Source: Pyrenophora tritici-repentis (taxonomy: Eukaryota > Ascomycota > Dothideomycetes > Pleosporales > Pleosporaceae). Taken from it: DNA of 64,000 nt. Position 1 is the first letter of the stretch. Each line of letters opens with the position of its first letter. The stretch is taken from NCBI RefSeq assembly GCF_003171515.1, contig NC_089392.1, positions 682,001 through 746,000 of the forward strand. Reading direction: 5' to 3'. Positions 34,374-45,469 of the stretch are shown piece by piece. The notes under the pieces are model-generated. The model was not told the origin of the DNA. It made no database searches and saw only the letters and a program-made list of their open reading frames with translations. The position numbers and the translations under genes were made by a program.

Positions 34374-36226
34374 ACATGTTTTATAAGCGAGCCGCCAGTA
34401 CAAGCGAGCCGCCACCTAACCCAACTTTTGCAACTTCAAAGCGACGCATCTCAACAACGCGATAATACTATTGCTAGATATTGATACAGTAGATTACTCT
34501 ATATTGATAGTATTAGTGTTGCATGTGCGTGAGTTGTGCCCAGTCTCCTTGCACCTGGTGCAGCGCCTTTGAGCCCGCTAGCTGACGCCTGATCGCGCTC
34601 CTCCTTAACGCTCTTCATGAGCAATCTGCTGGTCAGCCTCATTTTGAGCCAGTATATCCTCTCCAGCTCCCTTTGTGAGTACTCCATGCTTCTGTATACG
34701 CCTTTTAGAGCGCTGCCTACGCGCTGAGGCTGCGCTGTTGGCCTTCTTAAGACTAGAGATCTAATCGCGCATCAGCTTAGCAGAGAGCATTATCACCTCA
34801 GCGCCCTTCTTTAGCTGGTCAATCGCCTTAATGATCGAAGCTGGTGATAAGCTCTTATGCTGGCGCACGCGCTAACATATAAGGCTTGACTGAGCCTTAA
34901 GCTCACGCGCGTTGCTTGGTGTTTGAGCTACCCAGGGAGCCTCTGGTAGAGCAGCTGCTGGAGGAGTAAGTGTACGCAGCTGTACATCTACCTTTGATAG
35001 AACAGCCTCTAGTTGTAGAGGAACAAGGCCTGCGCCGCGGAAGGCTGAGCAGATGTTGGCTGGCGTGAACGCTCGATCAAACGCAGCATTAAACGCTGGC
35101 AGAAACTCTAGCTTGGTGATGTGGTTGATGTGGTTGCGCATGAGGCTCTCCACCTCACGGCTGTACGCGCGCTTCAATGGCGAGAGGCAGCTAACATCAA
35201 GTGGCTAGAGTAGGTGAGATAAGTGAGGAGGCATACAGAGCGTATAGATATTGTTCTCCTTGCAGAGCTCCTAGAACTCTAGAGACTGGTGGCTCCTATG
35301 GCCATCAATAATAAGCAGGCGACGCGCGCCTATACTACGAGCCTGCGTGTGAGCGTTGAAGTGCTTTAGCCACTCAACTCCAAGCTCATTATTCGTCCAG
35401 CCATTGTCGCTGACTGCGATCGCCCAGTCGCGTAGGATATCCTCCTTATACCAGGCTGATAGGTGGTACTAGCCAGCGAAGATAAGGAATAGTGGCACTG
35501 ACCAGCCACCAGCGCTGATGGCAGCGATTAGCGTTACCCACTCGCGATTGCCTAGCTGAATACTCTTTGGCCTGCCTCTTCTCTCTAATCCTGTTATAAC
35601 CAGCTGCGTTGTAATCTTGCCTATTATAAAGCCAGCTTCATCAAAGTTGTATGTGTCCTCATCGCAGATACTAAGCTCAGTCTTTGTCTCTTCTACTAGC
35701 TTAAACCACCGTTGGATAAGGGCTGAATTCTCACAGAGAGCTCTCTGCCTATCGTACGCTCGGTTGAAACACGTCCGAAGGCTATCTGTACGCTTGACAA
35801 AGTTGCGCGGCCAGTGGATGCTAACTAGGCTAGCGCCGCGTGCAGCCATCAGCTTATCAGCCATATCTCGTACATCAACGTAGGTAGGCCCAAATCCACG
35901 TAGATCTAGGTGAAGGATATGGCTGATAATCACCTCCTCTTCTCTCTGGGTAAGCTTCCTTGAGTTGGGCTGGCAATCGCGTCGTGCAGGTATACCAGCG
36001 CGTCGGTTACGTGGTGTCGTACGTGGGACATTATATATAGCTGCAGCAGTAGAAGCACTATTAATTTGATGCGCATTAATAGAAGAGATAGCAAGCTGTA
36101 TATCTGCTTCATTTGAAGCTAATTGAGGCGCGCTGCGTAGAGCCATTGTATGTTAAGATAGGAGAGGTGTAGAAAGTTGGTTAGGTGGCGGCTCGCTTGT
36201 ACTGGCGGCTCGCTTATAAAACATGT
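34374..36226 (-). mobile_element. Pogo-type DNA transposon P8, lightly decayed
   Basis: Termini acatgttttataagcgagcc and complement, TA duplications at 34372-34373 and 36227-36228, 1853 bp, inserted into P9. Tandem units aagcgagccgcca are 17 bp apart at each end. Transposase is minus-strand and broken in several places by stops of the RIP kind; the C-terminal knuckle frame (34499-34687) and the third-aspartate region are separate open pieces. Confidence 0.92.
35469..36146 (-). pseudogene. Transposase of P8, N-terminal 225 residues up to first stop
   Basis: Open from ATG at 36146. Contains the first helix-turn-helix (AAIYNVPRTTPRNRRAG), the second DNA-binding domain (LTQREEEVIISHILHL...VKRTDSLRTCFNRAYDRQ) and the first catalytic aspartate (TYNFDEAGF). 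It ends at TAG just after FLIFAG, where P7 has GQY, i.e. CAG to TAG. Beyond it homologous frames continue to 34499 with further stops. The protein is close to that of P7 in the catalytic half but differs in the first 65 residues, as do the termini. Confidence 0.88.
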
Positions 36227-36682
36227 TAGTACTATAAGAATTTAAGCGAGTCGTAGCTCTTATAGCTATTTTCTAAGACTGCAATAATCTACTTATATAG
36301 CGCGCTGCCCTCCTTATATTAGGTAGAGAGGTAGTTCTTACCTTAGAAGATAATAAAGGGTAGAGATGGCCTACCCTATTAAGTTAATGCCCTAGATTAC
36401 CGTACTCTACTCTCGATTACCCTGCTGCACTGTCTTTAGCCGCCCTTAACGCTAAGAGCTAGTAACTACTACTCTTGTTAATATTATACCTATTATAAAG
36501 CTAGACTTATTAAAGTTGTTAGTGTCCTTATTAAGGATACTATACTTAGTTTTTATATTCTCTATAAGTTAGAAATAGCCTTATATGACCTTAGGATCCT
36601 TGTAGAAAGCTCGCTTGTAGTTATACTTATGATTAAACTTAACCTTAAGCTTAGGGCGACGTTTAGTGAGGGTTATAGCCTA

Positions 36683-36805
36683 TGTCAGAACGTAGGTCTA
36701 CGCCCACTACGCTATGCAATCAAAAAGGTACGTATGATCAGTGAACTCCTGATCATCGTGGTAAAATAGTATATATTGTACACCTCGCATTGCGTAGGCC
36801 TGACA
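36683..36805 (-). repeat. 123-bp solo LTR / TRIM-like element, copy 1
   Basis: Starts tgtcagaacg and ends ggcctgaca (TG...CA), with a perfect 5-bp target duplication gccta at 36678-36682 and 36806-36810. A second copy of identical length is at 47580-47702 in the opposite orientation. Contains a palindromic core (gatcagtgaactcctgatc) and an AT-rich tatatatt segment. It lies within decayed P9 sequence but is little decayed itself. Confidence 0.8.
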
Positions 36806-37266
36806 GCCTAGTTCTAGCGAATAGGGTCGCAGTAGTGCTTAGCTAGTAAAGAATTACCTATATCTTTTATAGCAGTAAGCCAGGCTAGGAATCCTTACGC
36901 GTTAAGGTTAAGGATATAGTAAATAATTACATCCTCCTCTATTTTGAGAAGCTTAATTAAGTTAAGCGTACAATCGCGTCGAAAAGGTGTTCCTTTAAGC
37001 CGGCGCTTAAGTGTCTTTTGAGAGACATTGTAGATAGCTACAGCACGTCTCTAGGATAGCGTCGCGTCGCGTTAGATAGCTAGAAGCGCATTCTGTAATC
37101 GAGCTTCTTTTAAAGCTAGGAGGTTATCTTGTTGTTGGCTTATCGCGATTATATTTTACTTAGTTGTAGTTTTGGTGGGGTCTTGGCATAGGTGGGCCAC
37201 TCGCCCGTGAGGTATATTAATAGTCCTCTTTATCTTAGGATTAATTGATAGACTAAATGAGAATAG

Positions 37267-37501
37267 TGTTAAGAATATGTTAGGTTCAGTCCAGGTCGGC
37301 GAGGTGAGGTTCGTGGAGTAAGCCCGAGCAGAAGGACCGACGCGGAATGATGATCTGTCATGTACGTCCTAAGATCATCATAACAACAAGTAGATAGAAC
37401 AATAGCTCTTAGTGAAGTTCAATCCAATACAGGGTTACCTTTCGTACCTCTACTCGGTCGCCTATGGTAGTCATACCACCAGAGGAGACCTTGTTCTAAC
37501 A
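37267..37501 (+). repeat. 5' LTR of young Copia, 235 bp
   Basis: Begins tgttaagaat and ends ttctaaca (TG...CA). No difference from the 3' LTR at 42421-42655 was found on reading both, implying very recent insertion. Confidence 0.95.
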
Positions 37502-37519
37502 GGTTATGAGCCCGGTTGC
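37502..37519 (+). other. Primer binding site, anticodon-arm type of initiator tRNA-Met
   Basis: Directly after the LTR the sequence ggttatgagcccggttgc is complementary to the anticodon stem-loop of initiator tRNA-Met (its CUCAUAA loop), not to a tRNA 3' end. This is the half-tRNA priming arrangement known from Drosophila copia. Confidence 0.75.
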
Positions 37520-37554
37520 CTAACCCAACGTTATTGTTTTCAAACACCTACCCG

Positions 37555-37634
37555 AGTCACGAAGGACTCAGATTCAAGAAGGAATCAAAACATCCACCCA
37601 AGTCACGAAGGACTTAGATTCAAGAAGGAATCAG
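37555..37634 (+). repeat. 46-bp-period direct duplication in Copia leader
   Basis: The segment agtcacgaaggact...gattcaagaaggaatca occurs at 37555 and again at 37601, with few differences. It lies in the untranslated leader. Confidence 0.7.
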
Positions 37635-37744
37635 AAAAGAAAAGAAGTCGTGTACAACGCGGTTAACACGCAATCACACTTAAATACACCGTCTCTACAC
37701 CCGAGAACCGATAACGACTGCACCGCCCGCAGAATATCACCCGG

Positions 37745-37789
37745 ATCGCCCGCATCGCCCGCATCGCCTGTATCGCCCGCATCGCCCGC
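37745..37789 (+). repeat. 9-bp tandem repeat in Copia leader
   Basis: Five copies of atcgcccgc (the third is atcgcctgt), followed by a partial copy. Confidence 0.85.
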
Positions 37790-37861
37790 ATCACCTACAC
37801 TCTTAGCATCATACCACGTACCTTGCTCGCATAATAGTCTCACCAACTCAAAACACACAAG

Positions 37862-39508
37862 ATGGCTGTAGAGAAGGAAGAATGGAAGATTCCCCAACTT
37901 ACAGCTGAAAACCACGATACTTGGTTCCGCCGAAACAAGGTCAAGCTTAAGGGGAAGAAAGTCTTCTATGTCTGCGAGAAAAACCTGGTACAGCACTGCC
38001 AAATAGCAATAGCCGGTGAACTAACGGAGGCTATGGAAGAGTTGGAAATTGCTGAAGCAGACAAGCATACTAAGATCCGCGTCAACATTGAAAAAAGAGA
38101 CAAGTACCTAGAAGATGAAGCCACTGCAATCGATCTCTTGTTTCGGTCGCTTACTGAAGATGACCAAGCCCTTATTGACGAATACGACACTGCCTTCCAG
38201 TTCTGGGCCTACCTACAAAAGAAGTACACCCAAACTGACGCCACAACCGCCAACATTTACATGACCAGAATTCAAACGTTCACATTCAATCCTGGGAACA
38301 CAATTGTTGGATCATGGGAAAAGCTAAAGGAATACCGACGCAAACTCGTAGCAGCAGACGCTGACACCAACGGAGCTTACAAGGACTCTGCACTACTACT
38401 CGTTCTTATTAGATCACTCCCGAAAGAATTTAAGACTACGATTGACACCTTAAACGCCCAACTTAACCTTACGGTTGAACAGAAACTTAAGTTTCTGGAA
38501 GAGAAGGAGGTTCGAGACCAGCAAGACGCCGACGAAAAAGCTCTCCCAGCATTCCGGAAGACGGAGAAGTATGTTCCGCCTTACAAGCGCCGAAATCACA
38601 AGAGCTCACCACTATCGTCTGACTCCGAATCTGGTACTAAGTTTATGGTCCAATGCTTCCTTTGTGACGGAGCCCATGGCGTACGAGACTGTCCAAGACG
38701 TGAGAGAGCTCGAAAGCTCCTTAAGGAATACGACGCTAAGAAATCATCTAAGCCGCCTATTAAGACACTCAAGCAAAGGAATTCTCACAAAAAGACTGGC
38801 AAAGCATATGGAGCCGAAGAAGTCAATTCAGAGTCAGATGAATTATCCGAGACCTCAGACTCTGAACCCGAGGAAATTGAGACATGCCGTCTCTCAAAAG
38901 ACATTGTCGGTAAGGCCTCTCCATCTACTTGGGCTGCCGACACTGGCGCCTCCTCCCACATGTCTGACCAACCCTCATTGTTTAGACGAATGATCAAGAT
39001 CAAGCGAAGACTAGTTCGGGTTGGAGGGGGAGAATTATATGCAGACTGGAAAGGAGAAGCTCAAGTGGTGTGTAAAGACGGATCGTCGACATGGTTGTCA
39101 GAAGTACTGCTTGTACCTAACCTTGGAGTCAATTTGTTATCAGGGAGAAGAATTTGCGCAGCAGGCCTGAAGGGTCGTTTCAATTCACACGTACTATGCT
39201 TCAAACTAGGAAAGGAGATCATTATTAAAGCAACTATGGACGACGGCCTCTACGTAGTGTCACACATTGCCGATGGATACCACGAGACAGCATTCCTAGG
39301 CACGGAACCCCATACACCAGTTAAGAGCGAGCTTAAGGTTAATGAAAAGGAGAGATACCTGCTGTATCACAGACGTTTCGCACACCTAGGACCTACAAAG
39401 ATTGCCAAACTCCACGAAGTTACAACTCTCCAGAAGAAGATTCAAGTTCCAGAGAAGATTGAAATCTGCGGTGTGTTCCCTGACAAAGATGAAGAACAGC
39501 ATCCCTAA
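37862..39508 (+). CDS. Copia gag-protease and start of integrase, frame ends at a break
   Basis: 548-codon frame from the ATG at 37862. Residues 1-250 are a gag capsid of the UBN2 type (LTEDDQALIDEYDTAFQFWAYLQKKY). A zinc knuckle begins at C265 (CFLCDGAHGVRDC, C-x2-C-x3-H-x4-C). The aspartic protease has WAADTGASSHMS with the catalytic D360-T-G and the flap-like region VGGGELYADW. A gag-pre-integrase segment YLLYHRRFAHLGPTKIAKLH supplies the two histidines of the integrase HHCC finger. After IEICGV the frame shifts: the second cysteine of the CxxC pair is lost in this frame and the protein stops at 39508. A one-frame change near 39470-39478 within a gtgtgt tract explains it; the downstream frame continues the polyprotein. 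Confidence 0.93.
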   Translation: MAVEKEEWKIPQLTAENHDTWFRRNKVKLKGKKVFYVCEKNLVQHCQIAIAGELTEAMEELEIAEADKHTKIRVNIEKRDKYLEDEATAIDLLFRSLTEDDQALIDEYDTAFQFWAYLQKKYTQTDATTANIYMTRIQTFTFNPGNTIVGSWEKLKEYRRKLVAADADTNGAYKDSALLLVLIRSLPKEFKTTIDTLNAQLNLTVEQKLKFLEEKEVRDQQDADEKALPAFRKTEKYVPPYKRRNHKSSPLSSDSESGTKFMVQCFLCDGAHGVRDCPRRERARKLLKEYDAKKSSKPPIKTLKQRNSHKKTGKAYGAEEVNSESDELSETSDSEPEEIETCRLSKDIVGKASPSTWAADTGASSHMSDQPSLFRRMIKIKRRLVRVGGGELYADWKGEAQVVCKDGSSTWLSEVLLVPNLGVNLLSGRRICAAGLKGRFNSHVLCFKLGKEIIIKATMDDGLYVVSHIADGYHETAFLGTEPHTPVKSELKVNEKERYLLYHRRFAHLGPTKIAKLHEVTTLQKKIQVPEKIEICGVFPDKDEEQHP

Positions 39509-42413
39509 GCAGCTAAGAGAGCACAAGGCCACGAAGCTAGCCTTAGTACAGTTTGACATTGCTGGACCCTTTCCAACATCTCTACGAGGAAACAGGTGGT
39601 TCCTCCAAATTATTGATAGCTACACGCGGAAAAACTGGGTTATCCCGCTGAAGAAAAAGGGAGACGCACAACGGGAACTCCGAATCTGGAAGACCTTTGT
39701 AGAACATCAAACTGGCGAGAAAGTCAAAGCTGCTGGAACCGACAATGCACCAGAACTTCTACAGCAAGCTGAGGAATGGAGAGTTACACAAGGCGTGGAA
39801 ATTCAGCCTACAACAATTGCTTCCTCACACCAGAATGGACCAGCCGAGCGAAACATCCAAACTGCTGAAGCTGATATGAGAGCAATGTTGAAAGACGCTG
39901 GTTTACCAATTGAGTTTTGGGATGAAGCTGTCGAAGCAGACGCATACCTACGCAACCGTACAAACACAGGACCTATGATCAATGGAAAGCAAGTCAGTCC
40001 TGAAGAGGCATTCACAGGAACGAAACCATCCATTGACCACATCCGTGTATGGGGGAGCAAATGCTATTCGTACATCAACCCTAAAACGATTCCAGCAGAC
40101 CAACGACATGACAAGCTCGTGGACCGTGGCAGAATTGGAGTATTTATGGGATATTCTGAGACAACAAATAAGCAGTTCAAGTTCTATTCGCCAGAGCTTG
40201 GATACACCTCAAGGACAAGCCGATTGTCAGTGGACGAATACACCCCTGGAGGGAAAGTTGAACTACGACTGCGAAACATACCAGCTGGACCACAAGGAAC
40301 GCAGAATACGATGCCAGACCGAAAACCAAGAGGAAGACTTAGGAAGGATCTAGAATTATCTCCTGCCGAACGAATGGAACCAACTCCTACCGAACGAATG
40401 GAACCATCTCCTGCAGAACCAATGGAACCATCTCCTACCGAACCAATGGAACCATCTCCTGCAGAACCAATAGAACCAGTTTCCGAGAACCTAATGGAAC
40501 CATCTTCGGCAGAGCTAACTCATGAACCAGTGAAGCGTCACAGAGGAAGACCAAGGAGGCTAACTACTATTCCTCCTACTGCACCATCTGATGAGCGGGT
40601 TCCTAATCTTGTGAACGAAGAGGGGCACGAAGAACCGTGTACCCAGTCTGTACGAGAAAAGGAGATTCCACGATACTTCACTAGACAAGCCAAACGGAAG
40701 AGGTCTAACGAAGAGATTGTTGAGGACGAGAGATTTAGCAAGATCGTTAAAGCTATGCTAGCCCAAGTTGGCCTTACAGAAGAGCAAACACGACTATCTG
40801 AGAAGGCTTTCGCAGCAACCGAGATCGCAGGAATCCAGATCCCCCAGACACACGAGCAAGCTATCAACGACCCAAAGTATGGAAAGCAATGGAAAGCAGC
40901 AATACTTGAAGAGATAATCGCGTTAATAGAGAATCGAACCTGGGAGGAAGTTCCAAAGCCAAAAGACGCGAACATGGTTGATTCAAAGTGGGTTTTTACA
41001 GTCAAAACGAATCTCGACGGGACTGTTGAGAGGTTTAAGGCACGCCTTGTGGCAAGAGGTTTTACGCAAGCACACGGAACAGACTACAACGAGACTTTTG
41101 CCCCGACAGTCCGCATGGACACCTTACGTCTGTTTATGGCCACTGTCGCAGCGGAAAACCTGGAATGTTTCCACTTTGACATTAAGAATGCATTCACAGA
41201 GTCGCACTTGAAGGAAGAGATCTTTCTTAAGCAACCCCAAGGAGTAGAAGTCAAAAAAGGATACGTCCTTAGAGTTCTCCGCAGCTTATACGGACTCAAA
41301 CAGGCTGCTCGCGACTGGAACTTGTTGATAAAGAAAGAACTTCTGGCATGGGGATTCGTACAAAGCCTCGCAGACCCGTGCATGTTTATCCACAAAGAAA
41401 AACAACTCCGTATCCTCGTCTACGTTGATGACATTGCTGCTGCTGCAAAAGATCGAGCTCAAATTGATTGGTTCTACGAGAAGCTTTCTGGAAGATTCAA
41501 CACCAAGAACCTGGGGGAGATTCATAAGATCCTTGGAGTACGAGTTACGCGAGACAGAAAGCGCCGCACAATCTACCTCGATCAAGAACAGTACCTACAC
41601 GCAGTACTTGACAAGTTTGGAATGTCTAGCAAACAACACAGAGACAAGAAGATTCCATCTGCAGATTACACTTCATTTAGGCCAGCCACTGACAACGACA
41701 CCCGAATCGACATCACTGAATACCAGCAAGTGATAGGGAGCCTTATGTTTGCTATGGTTCTTACACGTCCAGACATTGCATTCACCCTCGGAAAGCTAAG
41801 CCAATACATGAGCGATCCAGCAGAACACCATGGCCATGCGTTGAAGAACCTGCTACGATATCTAAGGTCGACAGTGACATTGAAGCTACGCTACGGACCA
41901 GGGGGAGTACACTCGCAATTTGTCATCTACTCTGATGCTGACTGGGCAAGCGACATGGTAGACCGAAAGAGCGTTTCAGGGAGCACTGCAATGTTCTACG
42001 GAGGTCCAATATCATGGTCTAGCAAGAAGCAACGGTCTGTTGCAACGTCAAGCTGCGAATCTGAATACATCGCACTATCAACATGCTGCAAGCAAGGCCA
42101 GTGGATTGCTCAAATGTTTAGAGATCTTGGGTTCCCAAAGTACATTGGAAAAGACACCAACAAGGTCCAGATGCTAGGAGACAACCAGGGTGCCATTGCA
42201 CTTACAAAGAACCCTCACCTTCACGAAAGATCAAAGCACATCGACGTCTGTTATCATTTTATCCGAGACCTAGCAGAACAAGGCAAACTCGATGTGGCCT
42301 ACGTTCCAACTGCAGACATGGTGGCTGATGGAATGACAAAGCCATTGCAGCGAGTCGCATTCGAGAGATTCAAGAACCAATTAGGAGTTGTCCTTGGACC
42401 GGACCTGCCCTGA
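39476..42413 (+). CDS. Copia integrase, reverse transcriptase and RNase H
   Basis: Open in frame 3 (from upstream of 39476) to the stop at 42413, overlapping the end of the gag frame. Integrase core with the three acidic residues is visible: FDIAGPFP, GTDNAPE and NGPAERNIQ. A Pro/Glu/Met-rich linker of about five degenerate MEPSPAEP-type repeats lies near 40370-40505, then a GKQWKAAILEEI domain start. RVT_2-type reverse transcriptase has the YVDD catalytic box at 41421-41432 and SLYGLKQAARDW. RNase H carries YSDADWASD and SSCESEYIALS, and ends ADMVADGMTKPL. All catalytic residues are present, so the only barrier to expression is the frame break. No ATG of its own is expected; it would be made as part of the polyprotein. 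Confidence 0.93.
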
Positions 42414-42420
42414 GGGGGAG

Positions 42421-42655
42421 TGTTAAGAATATGTTAGGTTCAGTCCAGGTCGGCGAGGTGAGGTTCGTGGAGTAAGCCCGAGCAGAAGGACCGACGCGGA
42501 ATGATGATCTGTCATGTACGTCCTAAGATCATCATAACAACAAGTAGATAGAACAATAGCTCTTAGTGAAGTTCAATCCAATACAGGGTTACCTTTCGTA
42601 CCTCTACTCGGTCGCCTATGGTAGTCATACCACCAGAGGAGACCTTGTTCTAACA
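42421..42655 (+). repeat. 3' LTR of young Copia, 235 bp
   Basis: Identical by eye to 37267-37501, preceded by the purine tract gaggggga and followed by the target duplicate aatag. Confidence 0.95.
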
Positions 42656-42784
42656 AATAGAAGTAATAAATAGAGAAAGATAAGAAGAGTCATAATCTAG
42701 TTGTGTAACTAACGTGTAAGGTGCCTAGGGATCATCAACACTATGATCTTAAAACGCTAGGCTTATAACTATAGTTGTTAGGAT

Positions 42785-42985
42785 AGCCCTGATTTGATTC
42801 GTTTGAGAGTAGGATTATTAATTACTCTAAGGATCAGAAAAATCAAACGGCTAGTCCGGTATTTGTACATGATGGATCAGTTCCTTGGCACGGATCCGGA
42901 GTCTCAAAGACCCGATCCGATCACGTGATCAGCCACGTGTTCATCCGATGTTCAACATCAAGTTCATTTCCGCGACATTAAGAAA
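42785..42985 (-). repeat. Partial copy of the 459-bp LTR
   Basis: Matches the 23907-24110 part of the old LTR (ggatcagaaa, cacggatccggag, gacccgatccgatcac) with extra bases agccacgtg, and breaks off after tttccgcgacatt. Flanks are unassigned decayed DNA. Confidence 0.7.
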
Positions 42986-43064
42986 GTAGTTAATAAGTAT
43001 GACTTAGACTATAAGTCTAGAGGGAGATATCTAGTAGTTCTACTTGTAGAGAACTCCCTACTGT

Positions 43065-43274
43065 AAGAGGCTACGCTCAAGGAGCAATCGCACAAGTATA
43101 CTGCAGTTGTATTGACAGAGAGCTAAGCTAAGGCTACGTGGCTATCTATATATACCTAAGGGATTGTAGGCGGAGAAACGATATTGCGGTCGTCTGATCC
43201 GCAATCGGGCCGGGGAAGAGATAACCGAGGTTATCAACGAGGAACAAGAGAGAGAAGGGCTCTAGCCCATTACA
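43065..43274 (+). mobile_element. SINE-like relative with different body
   Basis: The first ~45 bases (aagaggctacgctcaaggag...) and last 18 (gggctctagcccattaca) match the 202-bp SINE-like element, but the middle 140 bases do not. Total length is similar (210 bp). No target duplication was seen. Confidence 0.45.
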
Positions 43275-43559
43275 CCTGCCCCAGACTAGAGAGGATACAA
43301 ATCACCAGCATACTTAGCTGTACTAGCAGCTAGTCGGATCGCTGGCGTACATCTCGACATTCACGAGACCAGATGTGGCACGAGCCCACTCAGTATCAGC
43401 CCGGCATCTCCAGAACCTCAGGCAGAAGCATGTATCGGCGGTAAAGCATGTCTAGCAATATCTATATAGAATAAGACATCTAGCGATTAGAGCTAGTTAG
43501 CAGATAGTAAAGAACTTATCCTACATCTAGGATAAGTCTCTCTTCTATAGAGCATCTAA
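43275..43559. other. Unassigned sequence upstream of LINE
   Basis: Mixed composition with little RIP. The last 14 bases (43546-43559) form the left target duplicate of the LINE. The stretch could be part of an earlier LINE copy but no domain was recognised. Confidence 0.35.
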
Positions 43560-45469
43560 CTTTACTGCCAAAAAGGAGAGAAAAGAGAGAACGCTACAGC
43601 TACCAGACAACTCAATAGTGGAACCAAAGGATACTATCAAGTGGCTTGGCATATACCTAGACAACCGACTATCCTTCAAAGAACACGTCGCCACACGGGT
43701 TAGCCAAGCAAGACTAGCCTTCTACAGACTCGGAAGACTCGCAAATATAGAGAAAGGACTATCCCCACAAGCTATTAGACAGCTATACCTAGCCTGCGTG
43801 ACTAGCGTCGCTGACTACGGGTCACAAATCTACTGGAAAGGCCAGAGCTACATCACTAGCCTACTCCAATCACTACACAACATAGCGTGCAGGAAAATAC
43901 TAGGAGTCTTCAGAACATCACCTGCCCTCCTAACAAGCATCGAAGCCGGGCTTACCTCTCTAGCAATCCGGCTAAACTTAACTACCCGGAAATACGCAAT
44001 TAGAGCCAGCCAGCTAGCTAAAACCCATCCAATCTAGGTAGCTATCACTAGAATCTAATCAACAACACCAGCAAGCCACAGGAAGCCAAAACAATATAGA
44101 CAGCTACAATCTATTGCAAACGCAATCCCAACTAGCGACAAGAGGATAGAAACAATCACTCCATACAAGTTTAGGCTATGGGACTGCCTTAACTACACTG
44201 TTACAATCTCAAAGAAAACAAAGGAAGAGGAAGCTGCTGCCCACACAAACTATATCTAATCAAAAACAGGAGACAACAGCTTTATAGCAATCTACTCAGA
44301 TGCGTCACAAATCCTAGAAGGGAAAGGAATAGGGGTAGGAGTTGCAGCCTACAACTCAACCCAACAAGAGACCTACACAGAAAAGACGAATATAGGAGAA
44401 ACCTAGCTAGTCTACAATGGCGAGCTAGAAGGCATAGCTAAAGCGTTTGAGTACGCAGCTAGAATAGCAGGAAAAGACCAAGAGATCAACGTATACGCAG
44501 ACAACCAAGCTGCAATCTATAGGCTCAAAACCCTATCAGACAACCCAGGACAACGATGGCTACTAAGATGCCTTAGAGCGGCAAAAACCATCAAAACAAA
44601 ACAAGCCAACATTCACCTCCAGTGGGCACCCGGCCATACAGACATACAAGGAAATGAAAGAGCCAATAGCTTAGCTAAGGAGGCAGCTAAAGAAGACCCA
44701 ACAACGCCCACAATAACAAGCCTCGCCTACCAAAGCACAGAAATTAAGAAATCCCAAAAAACAGAACAACAACAAGAATACCAAAAATACAGGAATAATA
44801 GCAACAAAAATAGACTACCCTACGCAAGGACCTTCCCGCTAAACACAAAAACAAATATCAAAAACCCACAAAAAACAAAAAGAGAAATCGCAAGCGCCTT
44901 CTACTCCCTTAAGCTAGGACAGGGATACTTCAACTCCTACTTAGAAAGATTTAAGAAAAGAGACTCAAATCTCTGTACTGGTAGCTGCTACAAAACCCAA
45001 ACTCCAGCACACCTACTACTAGAATGCCGGCACTATAAAACAGAACGAAAAGAACTCAAACAAGCCATCAAACATACCCCAGTAACCCTAACCCTACTAT
45101 TCCAAACCAGCACCGGCATAGAAGCTACCCTAGCTTTTATTACGTGTACTAGGATTGGAACAAGAAAATGGCACCTAGGGCAACCACCAGAAATACAGAC
45201 AGTCACTGTATAGCACTACCTTAGAGAGAGCTACTCTATAAAACTAACAAAACTGTATTTCTTACTATAAGAGCCCGCTGCTACATATCTTTCTATCTAC
45301 CACACTGCTCTTTAGCACTAGCGCCTACTCCAGATCTACTCTAGAATAGGAGCACGCAAAACATCCTCCAACCTGTACTACCCCAAAGAAACTACTCATA
45401 GAAAACACCTATATAGAACGGCCTACGCCAAAGTCTTGCATAGTCTCTGACTGAAAAGGACTCTAAATG

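Larger units (their letters stand above)
33494..37217 (-). mobile_element. Pogo-type DNA transposon P9, split by P8 and a solo LTR
   Basis: Termini acatacatcacaggcgagtg (left) and cactcgcccgtgaggtatat (right) flanked by TA (33492-33493, 37218-37219). Subtracting P8 and the 123-bp LTR leaves about 1.75 kb, the family size. Interior is strongly decayed; a knuckle-like segment lies near 33640-33680 and helix-turn-helix remnants near 36960-37090. Termini contain one gcgagtgg unit followed by tatgccaagacccc instead of a second copy. The partial element at 52378 belongs to the same family. Confidence 0.8.
37267..42655 (+). mobile_element. Young full-length Ty1/Copia LTR retrotransposon
   Basis: A 5389-bp element bounded by two LTRs that are identical by eye and flanked by the 5-bp duplication aatag (37262-37266, 42656-42660). 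Order is LTR, primer site, leader, gag-protease frame, integrase-RT-RNase H frame, purine tract (gaggggga), LTR. The gene order integrase before RT defines the Copia type. No RIP decay is visible. It sits just right of P9 in decayed DNA, so it is among the latest insertions here. One frame break in the integrase zinc finger is the only defect seen. Confidence 0.96.

Noticed and set aside
37412..37666. 84-codon frame overlapping the Copia 5' LTR and leader
   Set aside because: Runs through LTR, primer site and leader repeats; not a protein-coding part of Copia elements.
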